Below are positions 1 to 7,048 of a stretch of DNA of 54,599 bases, piece by piece. Source of the DNA: Bordetella parapertussis. Its GTDB lineage: Bacteria; Pseudomonadota; Gammaproteobacteria; Burkholderiales; Burkholderiaceae_B. The stretch spans positions 1-54,599 of the forward strand of contig CAMDFD010000018.1 in NCBI GenBank assembly GCA_945897365.1, given 5' to 3'. The notes beneath the pieces are model-generated. The model saw only the letters and a list, made by a program, of their open reading frames with translations. It was not told the DNA's origin and searched no databases. Position 1 is the first letter of the stretch. Each line of letters starts with the position of its first letter. Position numbers and translations under genes: made by a program.

Positions 1-165
1 CAACGTCAGGCTGTCGTCAATATCCATCTTGATGCGCATCAATGCATCCAACAACATCTTATCTGTTGGTTGCAGCTCGACCTCGAGCTTTTGCATGTAA
101 GGACGCTCGTCCTTATCAGGATCGTAGCGGTAAATTTCAAACTTCACGATGCGTTTTTTGCTCAT
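1..165 (-). CDS. sdhB: Succinate dehydrogenase iron-sulfur subunit, N-terminal part
   Basis: The first 55 residues of SdhB are readable on the minus strand from an ATG at 165; the gene runs off the left edge. The start MSKKRIVKFEIYRYDPD and the following KPYMQ-like and DKMLLDALMRIK segments match the N-terminal plant-type ferredoxin domain of the succinate dehydrogenase/fumarate reductase iron-sulfur subunit. The cluster cysteines lie beyond the window. It follows sdhA by 21 bases, with GGAAAA before the start, so it is the last gene seen of an sdhCDAB operon. The protein passes electrons from the flavin in SdhA to the quinone site at the membrane. Confidence 0.95.
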   Translation of the reverse strand, partial: MSKKRIVKFEIYRYDPDKDERPYMQKLEVELQPTDKMLLDALMRIKMDIDDSLTL

Positions 166-186
166 GATTTTTCCAGGTATCCTGAC

Positions 187-1965
187 TTAGAATGTGCGGG
201 TCTTGGGCGGGAAGCTTTCGACTGTAAGTGGCTGCATCTGCACTGGCTTGTAATCGAGGCGATTGCCATCCGAGTACCAGAGCGTGTGTTTGATCCAGTT
301 ATCATCGTCTCGCGCCTGAAAGTCGTCCAAAGCGTGAGCACCGCGGCTCTCAGTACGCGCAGCAGCAGAGTGAATGGTTGAGCGAGCAACCTCGATCATA
401 TTCGTCAACTCAAGTGCTTCGATACGCGCGGTATTGAAAACCTTGGATTTATCCTGGTATGCAACATTTGCAACTTTTTCAGCCAACTCGTCGATCTTAG
501 CTACGCCTTCTTTCAACGATGCCATTGTCCGGAACACGCCGCAATGCTGCTGCATCGCATTACGAATTTCATTACCGACTACTTGCGTTTTTTCACCTGT
601 TTTGCGCTGCTCTAGGGTATTGACGCGATCAAGCGAGAAGTCAACAGACTCTTGAGGCAAGGGTTGATGTGCACGTTGGCGCTCAGGGTGTGCAGCAACA
701 ATATGGTTCCCGGCAGCACGACCAAACACAATCAAGTCTAGCAGCGAGTTGGTTCCCAGGCGATTGGCACCGTGCACAGAAGCTGCAGAACATTCACCGA
801 TTGCGTACAAACCGTTCACAATGTTTGTTTGCTTGCCATCCCACGTTGTAACCTGTCCGTTGTAATTACAAGGAATGCCGCCCATTTGATAGTGAATGGT
901 AGGCACCACGGGAATGGGCTCTTTTGTAGCGTCAACGTTGGCGAACTTGTGACCTATTTCGAGGATTGAAGGGAGACGCTTGTTGATGACGTCTGCGCCA
1001 AGATGATCGAGCTTAAGGTGAATGTATGAACCATCAGGGCCACATCCGCGACCTTCTTTAATTTCCTGATCCATACAGCGAGAGATAAAGTCTCTGGGCG
1101 CCAAATCTTTCAGAGTTGGGGCATAGCGCTCCATGAAACGCTCGCCGTCCTTATTTAGAAGGATACCGCCCTCGCCGCGCACACCTTCAGTAATCAGCAC
1201 ACCCGCACCGGCAACGCCCGTGGGGTGAAACTGCCAAAATTCCATGTCCATCATGGGGATGCCCGCACGAGCAGCCATACCCATTCCGTCACCAGTATTG
1301 ATGAAGGCGTTGGTCGATGCAGCCCAAATACGGCCCGCGCCGCCGGTTGCGATCACAGTTGTTTTGGCTTCGAAAATATACATTTCGCCAGTTTCCATCT
1401 CGAGCGCCGTTATGCCCAAAACATCACCCGCGTCGTTGCGAATGAGGTCGAGTGCCATCCACTCAACAAAAAACTGTGTGCGCGAGGCGACGTTACGCTG
1501 GTAAAGCGTATGCAACAAAGCGTGGCCGGTTCGATCCGCTGCAGCACAGGCGCGCTGCACGGGCTTTTCACCAAAGTTGGCGGTGTGACCACCGAACGGG
1601 CGTTGATAAATGGTGCCATCGGGGTTGCGATCAAAAGGCATACCCATATGCTCAAGCTCGTACACCGCATTAGGCGCTTCGCGACACATGAATTCAATAG
1701 CGTCCTGATCACCTAACCAGTCCGAACCTTTAACGGTGTCGTACATGTGCCAGTACCAGTTGTCCTCGCTCATGTTGCCTAATGACGCGCCGATACCGCC
1801 CTGGGCTGCGACGGTGTGCGAGCGTGTAGGAAACACTTTAGTGACAACCGCAACGGAAAGTCCGGCATTTGCGAGTTGCAGAGAGCAACGCATGCCGGCT
1901 CCGCCGGCCCCTACGACCACTACGTCAAATTGACGGCGCGGTAAATTTGATTTGACAGCAGCCAC
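187..1965 (-). CDS. sdhA: Succinate dehydrogenase flavoprotein subunit
   Basis: This is a full-length SdhA of 592 residues (family about 590). It oxidises succinate to fumarate on the cytoplasmic face of complex II. A Rossmann FAD motif GAGGAG lies near residue 19. The covalent-FAD histidine is His50 in TRSHTVAAQGG. The substrate/capping-domain motif QFHPTG and the downstream GVRGEGG and RDF segments are all present, as is the C-terminal RTESRGAHALDDF region that contacts FAD and the iron-sulfur subunit. The gene sits between sdhD (3 bases upstream) and sdhB (21 bases downstream), so the four subunits are very likely translated from one message. Confidence 0.98.
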   Translation of the reverse strand: MAAVKSNLPRRQFDVVVVGAGGAGMRCSLQLANAGLSVAVVTKVFPTRSHTVAAQGGIGASLGNMSEDNWYWHMYDTVKGSDWLGDQDAIEFMCREAPNAVYELEHMGMPFDRNPDGTIYQRPFGGHTANFGEKPVQRACAAADRTGHALLHTLYQRNVASRTQFFVEWMALDLIRNDAGDVLGITALEMETGEMYIFEAKTTVIATGGAGRIWAASTNAFINTGDGMGMAARAGIPMMDMEFWQFHPTGVAGAGVLITEGVRGEGGILLNKDGERFMERYAPTLKDLAPRDFISRCMDQEIKEGRGCGPDGSYIHLKLDHLGADVINKRLPSILEIGHKFANVDATKEPIPVVPTIHYQMGGIPCNYNGQVTTWDGKQTNIVNGLYAIGECSAASVHGANRLGTNSLLDLIVFGRAAGNHIVAAHPERQRAHQPLPQESVDFSLDRVNTLEQRKTGEKTQVVGNEIRNAMQQHCGVFRTMASLKEGVAKIDELAEKVANVAYQDKSKVFNTARIEALELTNMIEVARSTIHSAAARTESRGAHALDDFQARDDDNWIKHTLWYSDGNRLDYKPVQMQPLTVESFPPKTRTF

Positions 1966-1968
1966 GAC

Positions 1969-2352
1969 TTAATTTCTCCAGAGGATGTGTACAAAGTACA
2001 CGACCGAACCGACCAACCACAGGAGGGTCAGTACCAGTAAAAAGATGCGAAGGCCTACGGGCTTGATGTAGTCCATCCAAATGTCGCGTACGCCAATCCA
2101 AGCGTGCCAAGCAAGCGAAAACATCGCGAGCGTAGCGAGAATCTGTCCCACAGGCATAAAAAGCAAGGTGAACGTGAAGAGATTCTTCCATCCCTCATGC
2201 GTAAAGCCCGACATTGTGAGGATACCGACCAACAATACTAGCGTGTAGACAGCAAGAATAATGGCCGTGACGCGTTGAGCAATAAACTCGCCCGTGCCGT
2301 AGTGTGCGCCAACGACTAGGCGCTTGGGGCCGATTTTATCAACGGAAACCAT
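1969..2352 (-). CDS. sdhD: Succinate dehydrogenase membrane anchor subunit D
   Basis: The protein is a small three-helix anchor of 127 residues. I place the start at the ATG at 2352, which overlaps the sdhC stop as TGATG; a GTG two codons upstream is also possible. The signature HAWIGVRDIWMDYIKP puts His83 eleven residues before Asp94-Tyr95. This is the same spacing as His71, Asp82 and Tyr83 of E. coli SdhD, which serve haem b and the ubiquinone site. With SdhC it anchors complex II and reduces ubiquinone. Confidence 0.95.
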   Translation of the reverse strand: MVSVDKIGPKRLVVGAHYGTGEFIAQRVTAIILAVYTLVLLVGILTMSGFTHEGWKNLFTFTLLFMPVGQILATLAMFSLAWHAWIGVRDIWMDYIKPVGLRIFLLVLTLLWLVGSVVYFVHILWRN

Positions 2353-2762
2353 CACCACACTCCGAATAATTTGAGGCCAAAAACAAGCGTAAGCGCCAAG
2401 CTCACACCCATCACAAGACTTGCGCTTTTCGCAGCAGGTTCTTTGTCTAAACCAATATGCAAATCAAGGATCAAGTAACGAATGCCCGCACAAAAGTGAT
2501 GCAAATAGCCCCAAATCAGGACCAAAAGAATCACTTTGACGATCGGATGTCCGATCACCATCGCCAGTGCGTTGAAACCGGCTTGGCTGACAAAACTCAT
2601 TGCAAAAAGCGCAATCAGAAAAGGCAAGCACAAAAAGAGTAAAGCACCACTCACTCGATGGAGAATGGAAACCTTTCCGGCCATTGGCAAGCGATACTTC
2701 ATCAAATCCATAACATTAATGTTACGAAACTGAGGACGCGGCTTGTTAGCTGTGTCAGACAT
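2352..2762 (-). CDS. sdhC: Succinate dehydrogenase cytochrome b556 subunit C
   Basis: SdhC is 136 residues with three hydrophobic segments. The quinone-site motif SILHR (Ser32, Arg36) matches Ser27/Arg31 of E. coli SdhC, and His89 before the GIR triplet aligns with the haem ligand His84. It is the first gene of sdhCDAB, translationally coupled to sdhD. An 89-base gap separates it from the upstream GntR-family gene on the same strand, enough for its own promoter. I could not identify a convincing promoter there, and the palindrome found before mdh and acnB is absent from this gap. Confidence 0.95.
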   Translation of the reverse strand: MSDTANKPRPQFRNINVMDLMKYRLPMAGKVSILHRVSGALLFLCLPFLIALFAMSFVSQAGFNALAMVIGHPIVKVILLVLIWGYLHHFCAGIRYLILDLHIGLDKEPAAKSASLVMGVSLALTLVFGLKLFGVW

Positions 2763-2851
2763 AACGACCTCGAACGTAGAACAGTTGAATAAGAAAAAAC
2801 ACTCTATTTTCGCTCATGAAGAGACTGCATTCAAATCAATAAAAAACTCTT

Positions 2852-3622
2852 TTAATTCAAGCTATTACGATAATAATACTCATTGGTCACATAATGACCG
2901 ATACGTAATTCTACAGGACGGTTTCCATAGGTGAAGGAAATTCGCTCCACACAAAGTAGGGGTATAGAAGTTGCCACGCCTAAAGCCAACGCAACGTCAT
3001 CGGGAGCGGCAACAGCGCGGATCTTTTCTTCGGCGCGCACCATGTTGATCCCAAACTCTGACTCGAACAGACCATACAAAGGCCCGGAGTAATCGTTGAG
3101 GAGATCCGCCGTGAGTCCCTTGAACAGAGCGCCTGGCAGATAAATATCATCAATGACTGTAGGCGTATTTGAAAAAGAAAGTAACCGGCGAATCGCCACC
3201 ACCGGATCGCCCGCTTTAATTTCAAGTGCCCGGGCAACGTCCGCAGCAGCGCGAAGGCGCCGACAATCCAGCACTTTGCTGTGTGCCGGCTCGGGCGCGC
3301 CTTCCTTGGGTGCAAGCCTCAAAAACCGGAAACGCACACGCGGCTCAAGGTGAGTCGCTACAAAGGTGCCCTTGCCCTGGCGTCTAAACAACAAGTTTTC
3401 AGCGGCAAGCTCATCAACTGCCTTACGGACCGTACCTTGACTCACCTGAAAACGTGCGGCGAGCTCGATTTCGCTGGGAATGGCTTCGCCTGGTTTCCAT
3501 TCACCTGCGTCAAGCGCCATCACCAGCAAGGCTTTGATCTGCTGGTAAAGCGGACTGAAGGCGGCAGCCGTATTGGGACCTGAGTCGACCGAAGCCGCGC
3601 GCGCGCGATTGCTCTCAGTCAT
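2852..3622 (-). CDS. GntR-family (HutC/UTRA type) transcriptional regulator
   Basis: The 256-residue protein has an N-terminal GntR winged helix-turn-helix at about residues 25-95 (GEAIPSEIELAARFQVSQGT, then VRKAVDELAAENLL and the GKGTFV wing). A UTRA effector-binding domain follows, ending in VELRIGHYVTNEYYYR. It is divergent from mdh across 227 bases and directly upstream of sdhC on the same strand. The placement suggests control of the TCA genes. An almost perfect 21-base palindrome in the divergent region, repeated before acnB, is the best candidate for its operator. The effector is not visible from sequence; a carboxylate or sugar-phosphate type ligand would fit the family. I do not recognise a standard gene name. 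Confidence 0.85.
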   Translation of the reverse strand: MTESNRARAASVDSGPNTAAAFSPLYQQIKALLVMALDAGEWKPGEAIPSEIELAARFQVSQGTVRKAVDELAAENLLFRRQGKGTFVATHLEPRVRFRFLRLAPKEGAPEPAHSKVLDCRRLRAAADVARALEIKAGDPVVAIRRLLSFSNTPTVIDDIYLPGALFKGLTADLLNDYSGPLYGLFESEFGINMVRAEEKIRAVAAPDDVALALGVATSIPLLCVERISFTYGNRPVELRIGHYVTNEYYYRNSLN

Positions 3623-3688
3623 CTGAATGGCTCTTAAATTTCATCATTCATTGTGGCATATTGCTCCAAGAAAGTCCATTACTCTTGT

Positions 3689-3709
3689 GTCTTATATAAG
3701 ATATAAGAT
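3689..3709. promoter_or_regulatory. Palindromic operator candidate upstream of mdh
   Basis: Arms GTCTTATAT and ATATAAGAT flank a central AAG; only the last base breaks perfect symmetry. Its first 20 bases are identical to those of the element at 11618-11638 before acnB. It lies in the divergent region between the GntR-family gene and mdh and ends two bases before a -35-like TTGACG. Half-site length and AT-rich symmetry suit a dimeric GntR-family protein. Confidence 0.7.
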
Positions 3710-3711
3710 CA

Positions 3712-3741
3712 TTGACGATCCACATGCATTTGCATTAGCAT
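3712..3741 (+). promoter_or_regulatory. Putative sigma-70 promoter of mdh
   Basis: A -35-like TTGACG at 3712-3717 and a weak -10-like TAGCAT at 3736-3741 are 18 bases apart. The palindrome ends two bases upstream, the same geometry as at acnB. The weak -10 box would fit a promoter that needs activation; this is inference. Confidence 0.45.
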
Positions 3742-3849
3742 TCGCCTATCTGACATCCTGCCCGACCGCCTCGCAAACGGGGCGTACAAAAAAGTTAAAC
3801 TCTTCTATTACCCTTTCTCACAATCCTCTCAGTTCTATCGGAGATCGTT

Positions 3850-4839
3850 ATGTCCAAACCCGCCGTGCGTGTTGCGGTTACTGGTGCAGCAGGCCAGATC
3901 GGTTACGCCCTTTTGTTCCGTATTGCTTCAGGCGAAATGCTAGGCAAAGACCAGCCCGTGATCCTGCAACTTCTTGAGATCGCTGATGAAAAAGCTCAAA
4001 AGGGGCTCAAGGGCGTCATGATGGAACTCGATGATTGCGCTTTCCCTTTGCTGCAATCGATGACGGCTCACAGTGATCCACTCGAAGCCTTCAAAGACGT
4101 CGAAGTCGCACTTTTGGTGGGTTCACGTCCTCGTGGTCCCGGCATGGAGCGTGCGGATCTGCTGGCCGTGAATGCCGCCATTTTCACAGCTCAGGGCAAA
4201 GCCCTGAACGCCGTGGCAAATCGCAACGTCAAGGTATTAGTTGTCGGCAACCCAGCCAACACCAATGCCTATATCGCGATGAAATCGGCGCCCGATCTGC
4301 CCGCCAAAAACTTCACAGCGATGTTGCGTCTAGATCACAACCGCGCCTTGTCGCAGCTGGCCACAAAAATGAGCAAGCCTGTCGCCGACATTCAAAAACT
4401 CGCGGTCTGGGGCAATCACTCACCCACTATGTACGCGGACTATCGCTTCGCGACGATCGGCGGTCAGAGTGTGGAAAAACTGATCAACGATGCAGCTTGG
4501 AACCGCGACGTGTTCTTGCCGACCGTCGGCAAGCGCGGCGCCGCAATCATTGAAGCGCGTGGTTTGTCTTCCGCCGCTTCGGCCGCGAATGCTGCCATCG
4601 ATCACGTCCGTGACTGGGTGCTGGGCACAAATGGTAAGTGGGTCACAATGGGCGTTGCTTCGGATGGCACGTATGGCATCCCCGAAGGCATCATGTACGG
4701 TGTACCCGTCACCTGCCAAGGAGGCGAATATCACCGTGTGACAGGACTTGAGGTTGATGCGTTCTCGCGTGAGCGTATGGACCTGACGCTTAAAGAACTG
4801 ACAGAAGAGCGCGACGCAGTCGCTCATTTGCTCAAGTAA
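3850..4839 (+). CDS. mdh: Malate dehydrogenase (NAD-dependent)
   Basis: The 329-residue enzyme interconverts malate and oxaloacetate. It has the nucleotide-binding VTGAAGQIGYALL at residues 9-21, the substrate loop GSRPRGPGMERADLL with its mobile arginines, NPANTNAYIA, and the catalytic Asp/His in RLDHNRALSQLA and WGNHSPTMYADYR. These mark the cytosolic-type MDH used by most betaproteobacteria. A GGAG Shine-Dalgarno sits before the ATG. A strong terminator follows at once, so mdh is probably its own transcription unit, controlled from the palindrome-containing promoter region upstream. Confidence 0.97.
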   Translation: MSKPAVRVAVTGAAGQIGYALLFRIASGEMLGKDQPVILQLLEIADEKAQKGLKGVMMELDDCAFPLLQSMTAHSDPLEAFKDVEVALLVGSRPRGPGMERADLLAVNAAIFTAQGKALNAVANRNVKVLVVGNPANTNAYIAMKSAPDLPAKNFTAMLRLDHNRALSQLATKMSKPVADIQKLAVWGNHSPTMYADYRFATIGGQSVEKLINDAAWNRDVFLPTVGKRGAAIIEARGLSSAASAANAAIDHVRDWVLGTNGKWVTMGVASDGTYGIPEGIMYGVPVTCQGGEYHRVTGLEVDAFSRERMDLTLKELTEERDAVAHLLK

Positions 4840-4850
4840 GCACCGAGTTA

Positions 4851-4877
4851 ATGGGCCCCAAAAGGGCCCATTTTTTT
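4851..4877 (+). terminator. Rho-independent terminator after mdh
   Basis: A perfect 8-bp stem, ATGGGCCC with GGGCCCAT, closes a CAAAA loop and runs into seven T residues, 11 bases after the mdh stop. It separates mdh from prpB. Confidence 0.92.
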
Positions 4878-4922
4878 CATCACATTCCCTTTTAAAAAAA
4901 CACATTCATCTCGGAGAACATC

Positions 4923-5816
4923 ATGCCCAAACAAGCTTCCGCTGGTCAACGGTTTCGCGAAGCACTCGCGGCTGAAAAGCCCCTGCAAATTATCGGCGCG
5001 ATTAACGCCAACCATGCGCTGCTCGCCAAGCGCGCCGGCTTTAACGCCATCTACCTTTCCGGTGGCGGTGTCGCGGCAGGCTCTTTGGGTTTGCCCGACC
5101 TGGGTATCAACACGCTGGATGACGTCCTGACTGATGTACGCCGCATTACAGACGTATGCGATACGCCGTTGATCGTCGATATCGACACTGGTTTTGGCCC
5201 CTCCGCTTTTAACATCGCTCGAACCATTCAAAGCTTGAGCAAATTCGGCGCAGCCGGCTGCCACATCGAAGACCAAGTCGGCGCCAAGCGCTGCGGCCAT
5301 CGCCCTGGCAAGGAAATCGTGTCAACAGAAGAAATGCGCGATCGCGTCAAGGCAGCAGCCGATGCACGCACTGATGACAGTTTCTACCTGATCGCACGCA
5401 CCGATGCGATCGCCTCGCATGGCGTGGACGCAGCGATTGAACGTGCAATGGCTTGCGTTGAAGCTGGCGCGGATGCGATTTTTCCCGAGGCCGCCTATGA
5501 CCTCGCCACCTTTGAAAAATTTTCTAAAGCAGTCAGCGTACCCTTGCTCGCAAACATCACTGAATTTGGTCAAACTCCACTTTTTTCAGTCGAGGAGCTG
5601 CGCAGCTCAGGCGTGGGCATGGTGCTCTACCCACTCTCCGCATTCCGTGCCATGAACAAAGCTGCAGAGACGATATATACCGCCATCCGCCGCGACGGTC
5701 ACCAGCGCAACGTGATTGATCTCATGCAAACGCGTGACGAGCTTTACGATCGCATCAACTATCATGAATTCGAAGGCAAACTCGATGCGCTGTTTGCCCA
5801 AGGCAAATCCAAATAA
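4923..5816 (+). CDS. prpB: 2-methylisocitrate lyase
   Basis: The 297-residue enzyme of the isocitrate lyase/PEP mutase superfamily splits 2-methylisocitrate to pyruvate and succinate, the last step of the 2-methylcitrate cycle of propionyl-CoA breakdown. The catalytic KRCGH motif is at residues 122-126, one residue off the E. coli PrpB position. The Mg-binding VDIDTG has Asp86 and Asp88. The Shine-Dalgarno GGAG precedes the ATG. It begins the prpB-prpC-acnD-prpF run. No PrpR-type sigma-54 activator is adjacent, so control differs from the enterobacterial system. Confidence 0.95.
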   Translation: MPKQASAGQRFREALAAEKPLQIIGAINANHALLAKRAGFNAIYLSGGGVAAGSLGLPDLGINTLDDVLTDVRRITDVCDTPLIVDIDTGFGPSAFNIARTIQSLSKFGAAGCHIEDQVGAKRCGHRPGKEIVSTEEMRDRVKAAADARTDDSFYLIARTDAIASHGVDAAIERAMACVEAGADAIFPEAAYDLATFEKFSKAVSVPLLANITEFGQTPLFSVEELRSSGVGMVLYPLSAFRAMNKAAETIYTAIRRDGHQRNVIDLMQTRDELYDRINYHEFEGKLDALFAQGKSK

Positions 5817-5834
5817 TTGACTGAGGAACTCTAC

Positions 5835-7034
5835 ATGGCCACGACCAAGAAAACGGTGAAGCGCGCCGCTCCCGTCAAAACTGTTGAGACTGCAGCACCG
5901 GTCTTTAAACCAAAAAAATCTGTTGCATTATCAGGCGTGACAGCGGGTAATACAGCCCTGTGTACAGTCGGTCGCAGCGGTAACGACTTGCATTACCGCG
6001 GGTATGACATTCTTGATTTCGCCGATACGAGCGAATTTGAAGAAATCGCCCACCTGCTCATTCACGGTAAATTGCCTAATAAGGCCGAGTTAGCTGCTTA
6101 TAAAGAAAAGCTGCGTTCGATGCGCGGCCTGCCCGCACAACTGCAAACCATTCTGGAGTCTCTGCCTGCAGCCAGCCACCCCATGGACGTCATGCGCACC
6201 GCAGCCTCAGCCTTGGGTTGCATCCTGCCTGAAAAGGACGATCACAACGTTCCCGACGCACGTGACATCGCCGACCGCCTGATGGCTAATCTCGGCTCTG
6301 CCCTGCTCTACTGGTATCACTTTAGCCATAATGGTCGCATCATCGACGTACAAACAGATGACGACTCGATCGGCGCCCACTTCCTGCATCTTTTGCATGG
6401 CAAAAAGCCTAATGCAGACTGGGTCCGTGCGATGCACACCTCACTCATACTTTACGCAGAGCATGAGTTCAATGCCTCGACTTTTGCCTGCCGCGTGATC
6501 GCTGGCACAGGCTCTGATATGTACTCTGCGATTGCCGGCGGCATCGGCGCGCTGCGCGGTCCCAAGCACGGCGGCGCAAACGAAGTGGCCTTTGAAGTGC
6601 AGAAACGCTACGAAACCCCGGACGAAGCTGAAGCGGATATTCGTGCGCGCGTTGAAAACAAAGAAGTCATCATCGGCTTTGGTCACCCTGTCTACACGAT
6701 CTCTGATCCACGTAACAAGGTCATTAAAGATGTCGCCTTGCGTCTGTCAAAGAAAGCCGGCACGACCAAAATGTATGACATCGCCGATCGTCTCGAGGGC
6801 GTGATGTGGGATGCGAAAAAAATGTTCGCGAATCTCGATTGGTTCTCGGCCGTTTCCTATCACATGATGGGCGTACCCACGGCAATGTTTACACCGCTGT
6901 TCGTGATCGCACGCACGGCAGGTTGGTCTGCACACATCATTGAGCAACGCATCGACAACAAGATCATTCGTCCGGCTGCCAACTATACCGGCCCTGATGA
7001 TCAAAAATTTGTTCCTCTCGCCAAACGTCGTTAA
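5835..7034 (+). CDS. prpC: 2-methylcitrate synthase
   Basis: The enzyme condenses propionyl-CoA with oxaloacetate. I start it at the ATG at 5835, which has GAGGAA eight bases upstream; a TTG six codons earlier is in frame but lacks support. The 399-residue chain has the catalytic triad of the citrate synthase family as His245 (GPKHGGANE), His284 (GFGHPVY) and Asp335 (NLDWFSA), each ten residues later than in E. coli PrpC. KPKKSVALSGV and NDLHYRGYDI are typical of PrpC rather than GltA. The first 20 or so residues form a Lys/Ala-rich tail (ATTKKTVKRAAPVK), longer than in many homologues. Confidence 0.95.
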   Translation: MATTKKTVKRAAPVKTVETAAPVFKPKKSVALSGVTAGNTALCTVGRSGNDLHYRGYDILDFADTSEFEEIAHLLIHGKLPNKAELAAYKEKLRSMRGLPAQLQTILESLPAASHPMDVMRTAASALGCILPEKDDHNVPDARDIADRLMANLGSALLYWYHFSHNGRIIDVQTDDDSIGAHFLHLLHGKKPNADWVRAMHTSLILYAEHEFNASTFACRVIAGTGSDMYSAIAGGIGALRGPKHGGANEVAFEVQKRYETPDEAEADIRARVENKEVIIGFGHPVYTISDPRNKVIKDVALRLSKKAGTTKMYDIADRLEGVMWDAKKMFANLDWFSAVSYHMMGVPTAMFTPLFVIARTAGWSAHIIEQRIDNKIIRPAANYTGPDDQKFVPLAKRR

Positions 7035-7048
7035 TCAGCGTCAACAAT

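Noticed and set aside
5817..5834. TTG start giving PrpC six extra residues
   Set aside because: The ATG at 5835 has GAGGAA at proper spacing, while the TTG directly abuts the prpB stop without support.
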